This document shows positions 5,969 through 12,112 of a DNA stretch of 15,816 nucleotides, one piece after another (the stretch's first letter is position 1; every line of letters begins with the position of its first letter). This stretch comes from Bacteroidales bacterium UBA1711 (GTDB taxonomy: Bacteria > Bacteroidota > Bacteroidia > Bacteroidales > P3). The stretch spans positions 1 through 15,816 of the forward strand of contig DCJB01000059.1 in the NCBI GenBank assembly GCA_002317325.1, written 5' to 3'. The position numbers and the translations under genes were made by a program. The notes beneath the pieces were generated by a model. The model ran no database searches. It saw only the letters and a program-made list of their open reading frames with translations, and was not told where the DNA came from.

Positions 5969-7168
5969 CTACAAATCTCCTTTCGCCATGTGGTCACCTA
6001 TACTCCCGCTCGCCACCAGCCGAACAAAATCCTCCCGTTCATCAAACGTATTAATCTTGGTAGAACCCGTCGCCCGGTCTCGGGTCAGGTAGGCGATACT
6101 GGGAATCAAGTCTGTTCCCAATTGGTCGATAAGCACGGGGTTGTGAGTGGTGCAGAGGATGTCAACCCCTCTTTCCATTCCGATTTCCTTCAACGCCCGA
6201 ACCAATTCCTTTGCACGGGAAGGATGAAGTCCGTTGTCCACCTCCTCGACCAAAATAAGGCTTCCTTTGGGGCGGATGAGCAGCACCATGACGATGGCGA
6301 TGAACCGCAGGGTTCCGTCAGACATACCCCGAGCGTCCAGCACGAGCTTCTTCTTGTCCGTCCAATTCTCCTCGCAATAGAGCATAGCGTCCCTGCCAAA
6401 CCTGCCGACAGTCTCCGCCCACACGCTCTCAATATCCCGCTCGGGCAGTGGGCGGACATAGTTAGAGATAGCGTCCAACAGCGGCTTCCTGTCAGTCCCG
6501 CTCATGCCTGCGAGGACACCTGCAATGTTGGACGCGTCGGGCTTCAACGCCGACGACAGCGGAGAGTAGTCCCTCATGTGCTGCGGCATCGGGTCGAGGA
6601 TGAAGATATTGCGCAATTTGTCGGCAACGAAACGCACCCCATTGACCACCTCGTCTGCCAAATCCCTACCTTCCAACTGAGAAAGTATCGAACGACTCGG
6701 GTACAAATCCAACCGCCGCCGCCTTCCTTGTTTTGCAGTATAGAGACTCACTGCTTTCAATAGAGTATCCAGTTTGGGAGAATATGTGTTATACAGCACA
6801 ATCATTTTCTCTTCGCCGTCTATACTCTCTTTCTTTCCAAGGCTTTCATCAAAGACCTCAAATCCGACAGTACGGATACCAATTGTCACCGTGTAGATAT
6901 AATCCACCCCGCATGAATCATCGCGAACATCCACAGACAGCGTAAAACAGTCTTTCCCGTCTCTGACCACCCAGTCTTTTCCTCCCCGGATTCCGTTGGC
7001 AATATCGTCAATGGGGACACCCAGCGCCAACTGCTGCAAAAAACCGAATGCGTCAATGACATTGGATTTCCCGCTGGCATTGACACCGATGAGGAACGTC
7101 AGCGGTTCGATATACACCTCCGAGTTTTCAAAACTCTTCCAATCGATGAGGGTTAGCTTTTCTATCAT
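5969..7168 (-). CDS. OLD/AAA_21-type ATPase paired with a PIN nuclease
   Basis: A 399-residue ABC-like ATPase of the AAA_15/AAA_21 (OLD-related) kind. It shows Walker A at 28-35 (GVNASGKS), an ABC-signature-like MSDGT at 282-286, Walker B with a catalytic Glu at 304-311 (LILVEEVD) followed by NGLHP, and a switch His at 342 (TTHNP). The N-terminus (MIEKLTLIDWKSFENSEV) is the typical first strand of RecF/OLD-like ATPases, which supports the ATG at 7168. Unlike OLD proper there is no fused TOPRIM nuclease; the nuclease is instead the separate PIN gene downstream. Such ATPases with a separate nuclease partner (PARIS AriA/AriB, Septu PtuA/PtuB) are known phage-defence systems; I infer an analogous role. 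The DNA is less GC-rich than its neighbours (21 of 60 bases at 6781-6840 are G or C), suggesting acquisition by transfer. Confidence 0.85.
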   Translation of the reverse strand: MIEKLTLIDWKSFENSEVYIEPLTFLIGVNASGKSNVIDAFGFLQQLALGVPIDDIANGIRGGKDWVVRDGKDCFTLSVDVRDDSCGVDYIYTVTIGIRTVGFEVFDESLGKKESIDGEEKMIVLYNTYSPKLDTLLKAVSLYTAKQGRRRRLDLYPSRSILSQLEGRDLADEVVNGVRFVADKLRNIFILDPMPQHMRDYSPLSSALKPDASNIAGVLAGMSGTDRKPLLDAISNYVRPLPERDIESVWAETVGRFGRDAMLYCEENWTDKKKLVLDARGMSDGTLRFIAIVMVLLIRPKGSLILVEEVDNGLHPSRAKELVRALKEIGMERGVDILCTTHNPVLIDQLGTDLIPSIAYLTRDRATGSTKINTFDEREDFVRLVASGSIGDHMAKGDL

Positions 7169-7202
7169 ATTGCCCTGTTGCTGTACGGTTATTCACAGAA
7201 GT

Positions 7203-7220
7203 GCCGAGTCCTGCCTCGGC
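7203..7220 (-). repeat. Short inverted repeat in the ATPase leader
   Basis: GCCGAG (7203-7208) and CTCGGC (7215-7220) form a perfect 6-bp stem with a 6-nt loop, 35 nt upstream of the ATPase start and inside the predicted transcript. It may be a leader structure or an operator; it is short enough to be chance. Confidence 0.3.
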
Positions 7221-7284
7221 GGGAAAGATGTATCGCTTTATCCTTCGCATAGATAGTCAACATTCCGACATCCGATTCCCGCCA

Positions 7285-7316
7285 CAAAGATACGAATAAT
7301 TTCCGAACAAGCACAA
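7285..7316 (-). promoter_or_regulatory. Promoter of the ATPase-PIN operon
   Basis: TATCTTTG (minus strand, 7292-7285) is an exact -7 box. A TTG at 7316-7314 lies 21 nt upstream as a -33 element. The start codon at 7168 is about 117 nt downstream of the box, giving a leader of roughly 110 nt that holds the 7203-7220 stem-loop. The module therefore has its own promoter. Confidence 0.65.
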
Positions 7317-7411
7317 TGCGGCAGACCTCTTTCTTTCGACAAGAAAGGTCTTGGCGCAGCAGGAGAGATTCTCACCAGTTAAAAAAAAGGCAATACTCAG
7401 ATTTTTTTGTG

Positions 7412-7419
7412 TAACTTTG
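7412..7419 (+). promoter_or_regulatory. -7 promoter box TAACTTTG for the acyltransferase gene
   Basis: TAACTTTG matches TAnnTTTG exactly and lies 41 bp upstream of the acyltransferase ATG at 7461. It is divergent from the ATPase-PIN promoter about 120 bp away. No -33 TTG at the usual spacing was found. Confidence 0.6.
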
Positions 7420-7460
7420 CAGCGTGAAACAGGGCTGAACAGCCTACTATTTGGACGACC

Positions 7461-8150
7461 ATGAATGAACGACATAGGAGGAAGAGGTTGGACGGGGTGC
7501 GGTTTGTGCTGGCGGTGCCGAGGAGCGTGTGGCTCAACTTTAGGCTGCTGCCGGCGGGGCAGGCGTGGCGGCTGCCGCTGATGGTGTCGCACCGCACGCG
7601 GCTGCCCAACCTGTCGGGCCGGATAGAGATACGCTGCGGGCGGCTGCGGGCGGGGTTGGTGAAGATTGGGTTCAACACGGCCCAGCCGTCGGACTTCGGA
7701 CGCGACCGGACGCAGCTGAACCTGCGGGGGCTATGGGTGGTGGAGGGGGACTGCGCCATCGGCGCCGGCACCTCGGTGGAAGTGGCGGAGGGGGGCGTGC
7801 TGACCACGGGCAGCCACACCAACATCGGCCCGCGGTCGCTGATAGTGTGCCACAGCGCCATCACCTTTGGCGAAGGGGTGCTGACCTCGTGGAACTGCAC
7901 CTTTATGGACACCGACCAGCACCGATTGGAAGACCTCGGCGGCTGCCGCACCAATCCCGACCGCCCCATTGCGATAGGGAGCAGCTGCTGGATAGGCTGC
8001 CACTCGATAGTGGTGAAGGGGACACGGCTGCCCGACTTCACGACGGTGGGGGCGGGCAGCGCGGTGCACGGCCAGTTTGAAGAGGAACACACCGTGATAG
8101 CCGGCAACCCCGCCGGGGTGGTGGCGCGGGGGCGCACCTTTGCGGGATAG
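7461..8150 (+). CDS. Left-handed beta-helix (hexapeptide-repeat) acyltransferase
   Basis: A 229-residue cytoplasmic protein whose C-terminal two thirds show the imperfect hexapeptide periodicity of LbH acyltransferases (CAIGAGTSVEVAEGGVLTTG, then HTNIGPRSLIVCHSAITFGEG). A D150-x-D152-x-H154 motif (FMDTDQH) is the usual catalytic-His region of the WcaF/maltose-acetyltransferase group. It is followed by PIAIGSSCWIGCHSIVVKG, then AGNPAGVV, the standard terminal coils. The N-terminal roughly 90 residues are basic and atypical. Family members O-acetylate or otherwise acylate sugars for capsule, LPS or exopolysaccharide. No glycosyltransferase is next to it, so the acceptor cannot be inferred. It has its own promoter and appears monocistronic. 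The ATG at 7461 is 41 bp after the -7 box. Confidence 0.85.
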   Translation: MNERHRRKRLDGVRFVLAVPRSVWLNFRLLPAGQAWRLPLMVSHRTRLPNLSGRIEIRCGRLRAGLVKIGFNTAQPSDFGRDRTQLNLRGLWVVEGDCAIGAGTSVEVAEGGVLTTGSHTNIGPRSLIVCHSAITFGEGVLTSWNCTFMDTDQHRLEDLGGCRTNPDRPIAIGSSCWIGCHSIVVKGTRLPDFTTVGAGSAVHGQFEEEHTVIAGNPAGVVARGRTFAG

Positions 8151-8248
8151 ACGGGACTTTCTCCTGCCCCGCCGCCGACCCTCCCCGTCGAGGCGGAAAC
8201 CTCATGCCTCCCCTGCAGCCGCCCTGCCGCCAAGCGAGAGAACGCTTT

Positions 8249-8282
8249 TTTGTGACCCAACCAATATTTTTGCGTATCTTTG
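8249..8282 (+). promoter_or_regulatory. Promoter of the cupin-hydF-folA operon
   Basis: TATCTTTG (8275-8282) is a perfect -7 box, with TTTG at 8249-8252 as the -33 element 22 nt upstream. The predicted leader to the cupin ATG at 8406 is about 115 nt. No riboswitch fold was recognised in it. Confidence 0.7.
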
Positions 8283-8405
8283 CACACGGAAACGGATGCA
8301 CGGCAAGAGGGGTAATTCAAACATTCTGAGCCGACAGCAGCGGACAGCCAGCCGCTCACCCAGCGGAGCATGACAACAGCACGCAAAAAAACGAAAGCAC
8401 GCAAA

Positions 8406-8735
8406 ATGATAATAGACTTCGACAAAATAGAGGAGCAGCGCCTCGCCCATTTCAAGGGCGGCGAGCAGGAGACTGCCGCCCGAATGTACTACGACGGCGC
8501 CAACCGCATAATGAAGGGCTGCCTCGCCCCCGGGGCGAGCATAGGACTCCACACCCACGACACCTCGTCGGAGGTCATCTTCATCACCCGCGGCCAGGGG
8601 GCGGTGCTTTACGACGGCGAGCGCCACGCCGTGCGGGAAGGACTCTGCCACTACTGTCCCAAAGGGCACAGCCACAGCCTCATCAACGACTCGGCTGCCG
8701 ACCTTGAGTTCTTGGCCGTAGTGCCGCAGCAGTAG
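8406..8735 (+). CDS. Small single-domain cupin protein
   Basis: A 109-residue cupin. Motif 1 fits the consensus exactly: G43, H49, H51, E56, G63 (GASIGLHTHDTSSEVIFITRG). Motif 2 does too: G79, P85, G87, H90, N94 (GLCHYCPKGHSHSLIN). The two His of motif 1, E56 and H90 should bind a metal. I start it at 8406 (MIIDFDKIEEQ) instead of the in-frame ATG at 8370. The extra 12 residues are a Lys/Arg/Thr string encoded by A-rich, leader-like DNA, and homologues as I know them begin MIIDF. It is the first gene of the operon, 25 bp ahead of hydF. The link suggests a role in redox or metal metabolism, but function is not established; cupins range from isomerases to regulators. Confidence 0.85.
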   Translation: MIIDFDKIEEQRLAHFKGGEQETAARMYYDGANRIMKGCLAPGASIGLHTHDTSSEVIFITRGQGAVLYDGERHAVREGLCHYCPKGHSHSLINDSAADLEFLAVVPQQ

Positions 8736-8760
8736 CCGTCCGCACGCAATCCATCGCACC

Positions 8761-9975
8761 ATGAAAGGCAACGAACTGAAGCCGCACATCGGCATATTTG
8801 GAAGAAGGAACTACGGGAAGAGTTCGCTCGTGAACTACCTGACGGGGCAGGAGACAGCCATAGTCTCCGACTTGGCCGGCACGACCACCGACCCCGTGAA
8901 GAAGACCATGGAGATAGGCGGCGTGGGGCCGGTGGTGTGGATAGACACCGCCGGCATAGACGACGAAGGGGCGGTGGGGCGGCTGCGCATAGAGAAGAGC
9001 CTCGAAATGCTGGCCCAAGCCGACTTGGCACTGATACTCTTCACCAACAACCGATTCGACGCCGAAGAGGCGAGCTTGGTGGAAGAATGCCGCCGGCGGG
9101 GCATCCCCTACCTGCTCATCTACTCGCAAGCCGACCGCTGCAGGCCCGACCCCGGGCTGATAGAGGCGGTGGAACGGGACTATGGCGCGGAAGTGACCGT
9201 GCTGACGGTGAAAGACCCGTCGCTGCGCGAGCCGCTGACCGCCCGCATACGCGAGGCGCTGCCCGAGTCGGCCTACGTCCACCGCAGCCTCTTGGGGGAC
9301 GTGATAGGCGCGGGCGACACGGTGGTGATGGTGACCCCCATCGACTCGTCGGCGCCCGAGGGGCGGATGATACTGCCCCAAGTGCAGGTGCTGCGCGACA
9401 TCTTGGACTGCCACGCCCGCGCCGTGGTCTGCCGCGAGACCGAGTTGGAAGAGACCCTGCGGCAGCTGGCCGCCCCCCCCCGCTTGGTGGTGACCGACAG
9501 CCAGGTGTATGGCATGGTGTCGAAGATAGTGCCCGAGGAGGTATATCTGACCAGTTTCAGCGTGGTGCTGGCCCGCAGCAAGGGGCTTTTCGAGGAATAC
9601 GTGAAAGGCACGCCCGCCCTCGACCGGCTGGGCGACGGCGACCGGGTGCTGATGCTGGAAAGCTGCACCCACAATGTCACCTGCGAGGACATAGGCCGGG
9701 TGAAGCTGCCCAAGCTGATAGCCCGCCACACGGGGCGGCAGATAGCGTGCGACACGGCGGCGGGCCTTTCGGCCCCGCCCCGCCCGATGGGCGACTACGC
9801 CTTAGTCATCCAGTGCGGCGGCTGCGTGATCACCGCCAAGCAGCTTGCGGCGCGCCTCGCCCCGGCTGTGGAAGCCGGCGTGCCGGTGAGCAACTACGGG
9901 CTGGCCATCGCCTACATGAACGGCATATTCGAACGAAGCATGCGCATATTCAACCACCAATCCCCCCGCCCATGA
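8761..9975 (+). CDS. hydF: [FeFe]-hydrogenase H-cluster maturation GTPase HydF
   Basis: A 404-residue scaffold and carrier that assembles the 2Fe subcluster made by HydE and HydG and passes it to HydA. The N-terminal GTPase has a P-loop at 14-22 (GRRNYGKSS), switch TTTDP at 41-45 and DTAG at 62-65. The middle dimerisation domain and the C-terminal Fe-S domain follow. The cluster motif is C302-x-H304, then 46 residues, then Q351-C352-GG-C355, matching CxH-x46-HCxxC except that the His before CxxC is Gln. The G4 guanine-specificity motif, usually NKxD, reads SQAD (122-125). Both changes are unusual for the family. It sits between a cupin gene (25 bp upstream) and folA (ATGA overlap). HydE, HydG and the hydrogenase are not in the window, so they must be encoded elsewhere. 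Confidence 0.95.
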   Translation: MKGNELKPHIGIFGRRNYGKSSLVNYLTGQETAIVSDLAGTTTDPVKKTMEIGGVGPVVWIDTAGIDDEGAVGRLRIEKSLEMLAQADLALILFTNNRFDAEEASLVEECRRRGIPYLLIYSQADRCRPDPGLIEAVERDYGAEVTVLTVKDPSLREPLTARIREALPESAYVHRSLLGDVIGAGDTVVMVTPIDSSAPEGRMILPQVQVLRDILDCHARAVVCRETELEETLRQLAAPPRLVVTDSQVYGMVSKIVPEEVYLTSFSVVLARSKGLFEEYVKGTPALDRLGDGDRVLMLESCTHNVTCEDIGRVKLPKLIARHTGRQIACDTAAGLSAPPRPMGDYALVIQCGGCVITAKQLAARLAPAVEAGVPVSNYGLAIAYMNGIFERSMRIFNHQSPRP

Positions 9976-10526
9976 TAACCCATCGGCTCATACCCAGTAT
10001 CTCGCTCATAGCCGCCGTGGCGCAGAACCGCGCCATAGGCCGCGACAACCGCCTGCTGTGGCACCTCGGCGACGATTTGAAGCGCTTCAAGGCCCTCACC
10101 TCGGGCCACACCGTGGTGATGGGGCGCAAGACCTTTGACTCGCTGCCGAAGAAGCCGCTGCCCAAGCGGCGCAACATAGTGCTGACGCACGACGAGGGCT
10201 TCCGCTACGACCCGCCCGCCGGCGCCACCGGCACGCTTGAGATAGCCCACAGCATGGGCGAGGCGCTGAAAATGGTCGCCGGCGAAGAAGATGTGTTCGT
10301 GATGGGCGGCGCCGCCCTCTACCGCGAGTTCATGCCCTTGGCGGAGCGCATATACGTGACCTGGGTATATGAGGACTTTGAGGCCGACGCATTCTTCCCC
10401 GTCATCGACCCGTCGGAGTTCCGCGAGGCGAGCATAGGCGAGCGGCAGCAGGATGCCGAGACGGGGCTGTGGTACGCCTACGCCGACTATGTGCGGACGG
10501 GGAAGCCCCGGCGGATGCCCTTCTGA
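9972..10526 (+). CDS. folA: Dihydrofolate reductase
   Basis: A 184-residue DHFR that reduces dihydrofolate to tetrahydrofolate with NADPH, needed for thymidylate and purine synthesis. It shows the N-terminal strand ISLIAAVAQNRAIGRDN, the substrate loop WHLGDDLKRFK with D35 at the position of E. coli Asp27, the cofactor motif VVMGRKTFDSLP at 48-59, RRNIVLT, and the GG turn VFVMGGAALY. The usual Pro of WxLPxD is Gly33. The frame is open far upstream within hydF, but only the part from 9972 is DHFR-like. The ATG at 9972 overlaps the hydF stop as ATGA, so translation is probably coupled. The eight residues before ISLIAAV form a slightly long N-terminus; no better internal start exists. It is the last gene of the operon, followed by a strong hairpin. 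Confidence 0.95.
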   Translation: MITHRLIPSISLIAAVAQNRAIGRDNRLLWHLGDDLKRFKALTSGHTVVMGRKTFDSLPKKPLPKRRNIVLTHDEGFRYDPPAGATGTLEIAHSMGEALKMVAGEEDVFVMGGAALYREFMPLAERIYVTWVYEDFEADAFFPVIDPSEFREASIGERQQDAETGLWYAYADYVRTGKPRRMPF

Positions 10527-10556
10527 ACGGCACTGTATCAGCACGGGAGCAAGAGA

Positions 10557-10589
10557 AAGGGTGTCGCGAAACAGTTTCGAGACACCCTT
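10557..10589. terminator. Strong hairpin between convergent operons
   Basis: AAGGGTGTCGCGAAA (10557-10571) pairs with TTTCGAGACACCCTT (10575-10589), 14 of 15 positions, with a 3-nt loop. It lies 30 bp after the folA stop and faces the convergent lipoprotein operon ending at 10644. The A-flanked and T-flanked base makes it usable in both directions, so I read it as a bidirectional terminator, though it lacks a long T-tract. Confidence 0.6.
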
Positions 10590-10607
10590 GCAGTATGCGC
10601 GGAGGGC

Positions 10608-10623
10608 GGCGGCGGAAGCCGCC
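10608..10623. repeat. GGCGGC/GCCGCC hairpin with GGAA loop
   Basis: GGCGGC (10608-10613) and GCCGCC (10618-10623) flank GGAA. It lies between the two larger hairpins in the convergent intergenic space and probably contributes to transcript ends on both strands. Confidence 0.35.
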
Positions 10624-10633
10624 ACCTCACCCG

Positions 10634-10660
10634 GGACTCACTGTCATCTGACAGTCCTTT
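10634..10660 (+). terminator. Possible plus-strand terminator overlapping the DUF799 gene end
   Basis: CTGTCA (10641-10646) and TGACAG (10649-10654) form a 6-bp stem, extended by GGA/TCC across a small bulge and followed by TTTT at 10658-10661. In the plus direction this has intrinsic-terminator form and would back up the upstream hairpin. It overlaps the last codons of the minus-strand lipoprotein gene. Confidence 0.35.
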
Positions 10661-11321
10661 TCACTTCTGCGGGCTCAGCCTTCGTGTCCTTGTCAAGCTG
10701 ATAATCGGGGTGGTACTGGCCTCGGGGAATATCTTGAAACACGTACTTGTTGCACTTGCGGGCTGCCACGATATGGTCTGTCGAGGCAGTCTTGATGGCT
10801 GTCACGGCCAGATTGGTCAGCGCGCCGAGAAGCGAGTTGGAGTGGGCATTCGACGCGCTGAGGTCAAGATACAGCTCACAAGTACGCTCAAAGATAATCT
10901 CATTGGTCTTTGAAGACTTGATGATGTATCGGATTTTGGTGGTAATGCCGGACAAGTGTTTCTGCCAAGTATCGATGACAGAGAAAACCACGGCGTCGGT
11001 GCCGAAGACCTTGCCAAACTGAGTCAGGTCCTGATTGACGAACAGCTCGGCATCGTAGGCACTTTCGGCCTTGAGCATTTCCATTGCCAAGTGGGGGGAC
11101 ACGACATAGTAGCCGGCCTCGATAAGCGGCACGCTGATGGAGGTGTAGAGCAGTTCCTTGGCTTCGACGTTGGTTGTGTTATTGATTGGGGGCAAAACCA
11201 GCAGCGTCAAAGGCTTCTCGTCATAGAGGCGGGAGTACTGTTCTCCGCGGGTCTTGGTGGCGACGCACGACGAAGCGACAAAACAGCAGACAACAACTGC
11301 GAAAAATACAATCTTCTTCAT
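10644..11321 (-). CDS. DUF799 (GNA1162-like) lipoprotein
   Basis: A 225-residue lipoprotein with signal peptide MKKIVFFAVVVCCFVASSC, where the SSC lipobox Cys (residue 19) is the lipidation site. The mature part matches the DUF799/GNA1162 family: LTLLVLPPINNTTNVEAKEL, then YTSISVPLIEAGYYVVSPH, then FGTDAVVFSVIDTWQ. The Neisseria homologue GNA1162 has a TolB-N-terminal-like fold and is encoded with CsgG-like and DUF4810 proteins; that set is proposed to form an envelope transport or assembly complex. Here it is the last gene of the same set, 2 bp after the DUF4810 stop. The C-terminal roughly 30 residues are charged and probably disordered. Family call secure; cargo unknown. Confidence 0.88.
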   Translation of the reverse strand: MKKIVFFAVVVCCFVASSCVATKTRGEQYSRLYDEKPLTLLVLPPINNTTNVEAKELLYTSISVPLIEAGYYVVSPHLAMEMLKAESAYDAELFVNQDLTQFGKVFGTDAVVFSVIDTWQKHLSGITTKIRYIIKSSKTNEIIFERTCELYLDLSASNAHSNSLLGALTNLAVTAIKTASTDHIVAARKCNKYVFQDIPRGQYHPDYQLDKDTKAEPAEVKRTVR

Positions 11322-11323
11322 GG

Positions 11324-11773
11324 CTATCTATTGCTGAGAGTTTGCAACAAGGGTCCGATAAAGGCCTTCGATTCGGGGTAGAGCTCCATTTCCATCTGCA
11401 GCAGCTTGAGACCTTTCTCGCGGAACGACATGGAGTAGTCGCCGCTGTCGAACTTCCGCTTCTGGCCGGCAGTAGCGTAGGCTGCGAAGTTGGTCGCCGT
11501 TTCGGGCTGGAGGAGAAGGAATCCGTACTCGGCGCAAATGCCCGGGGGGACAACGCCTCTTTTGCCGCCGGGATGGGAGACCATGTCCTCATAGACGCAG
11601 AGGAGTTCGCAGATGGCTTCCGGGGTTTGGGTGTCGTAATGCTTATAGGCCAGCTGCTCATACTTAGAGGTGCCGTTGTCGGAGGCCGGGTTGGACCCCC
11701 AGTAGTAGAGGCGGCTCGGGCCGCACGACGAGAGCAGCACGGCAGAAAGGGCCAACAAGACAAACCTCTTCAT
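11324..11773 (-). CDS. DUF4810 lipoprotein
   Basis: A 149-residue lipoprotein: signal peptide MKRFVLLALSAVLLSSC with SSC lipobox (Cys17), then GPSRLYYWGSNP and YEQLAYKHYDTQTPEAICELL, characteristic of DUF4810. The C-terminal half is helical and looks like a tetratricopeptide-type helix pair (AEYGFLLLQPETATNFAAYA, then FREKGLKLLQMEMELYPESKAF). I start it at 11773, where the signal peptide begins; the frame continues upstream only as a shadow of the preceding gene. ATGA overlap with the PEGA-like lipoprotein (11773-11770) and a 2-bp gap to the DUF799 gene show tight coupling. It probably bridges the CsgG-like and DUF799 proteins, inferred from conserved co-occurrence. Confidence 0.87.
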   Translation of the reverse strand: MKRFVLLALSAVLLSSCGPSRLYYWGSNPASDNGTSKYEQLAYKHYDTQTPEAICELLCVYEDMVSHPGGKRGVVPPGICAEYGFLLLQPETATNFAAYATAGQKRKFDSGDYSMSFREKGLKLLQMEMELYPESKAFIGPLLQTLSNR

Positions 11774-12111
11774 AACTCGATATTCTTTGTCTCGTCGATG
11801 GAGATGAAGATAGTGTTGGAGTAGATTTCCTCGCCCTGCTGGTTGAACACCTTCACCTCGTGTTTGCCCACAGCCACGGGAATGCGTCCCTTGGCGGACT
11901 TCTTGACATTCCGATTGGCCCGGTAGGCCTTTTTTCCAACGGTCTTGATGCCGTATTTCTGACCGTCGATATAGACATCGACGGCTTTGGACTTGGGAGA
12001 TGTGAACATCACATAACTGACCTCGTCTTTGCCACTGCTGTGGCTGTAAACTCCGCACCCCGCCAGCAGCAGGCAGAGCAGCAGAGGCACTATGGCAAAT
12101 ATCTTTTTCAT
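11770..12111 (-). CDS. PEGA-like small lipoprotein inside the CsgG/DUF4810/DUF799 operon
   Basis: A 113-residue lipoprotein: MKKIFAIVPLLLCLLLAGC, with LAGC lipobox at Cys19. The mature domain is beta-rich with a PEGA-like layout: KAVDVYIDGQKYG, then GRIPVAVGKHEVKVFNQQGE, then EIYSNTIFISIDETKNIEL. It lies between the CsgG-like gene (1-bp gap) and the DUF4810 gene (4-bp overlap), so its stoichiometry and role are probably tied to that complex. I do not know this protein as a standard member of the three-gene CsgG/DUF4810/DUF799 set; it may be a lineage-specific accessory subunit. PEGA-like domains often sit on cell-surface or peptidoglycan-associated proteins, so an anchoring role is possible but not shown. 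Confidence 0.8.
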   Translation of the reverse strand: MKKIFAIVPLLLCLLLAGCGVYSHSSGKDEVSYVMFTSPKSKAVDVYIDGQKYGIKTVGKKAYRANRNVKKSAKGRIPVAVGKHEVKVFNQQGEEIYSNTIFISIDETKNIEL

Positions 12112-12112
12112 G

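Noticed and set aside
5436..7168. Reading the PIN gene as a VapC toxin of a toxin-antitoxin pair
   Set aside because: No small DNA-binding antitoxin gene is adjacent; the coupled upstream gene is a 399-residue ATPase, which fits an ATPase-effector module better.
8370..8405. Earlier ATG for the cupin at 8370
   Set aside because: The extra residues are Lys/Arg/Thr from leader-like A-rich DNA; the cupin proper begins MIIDF at 8406.
8937..10526. A single 529-codon frame ending in dihydrofolate reductase
   Set aside because: Only residues encoded from 9972 match DHFR; the first two thirds lie in the wrong frame of hydF and look like random Arg/Gly/Pro sequence.
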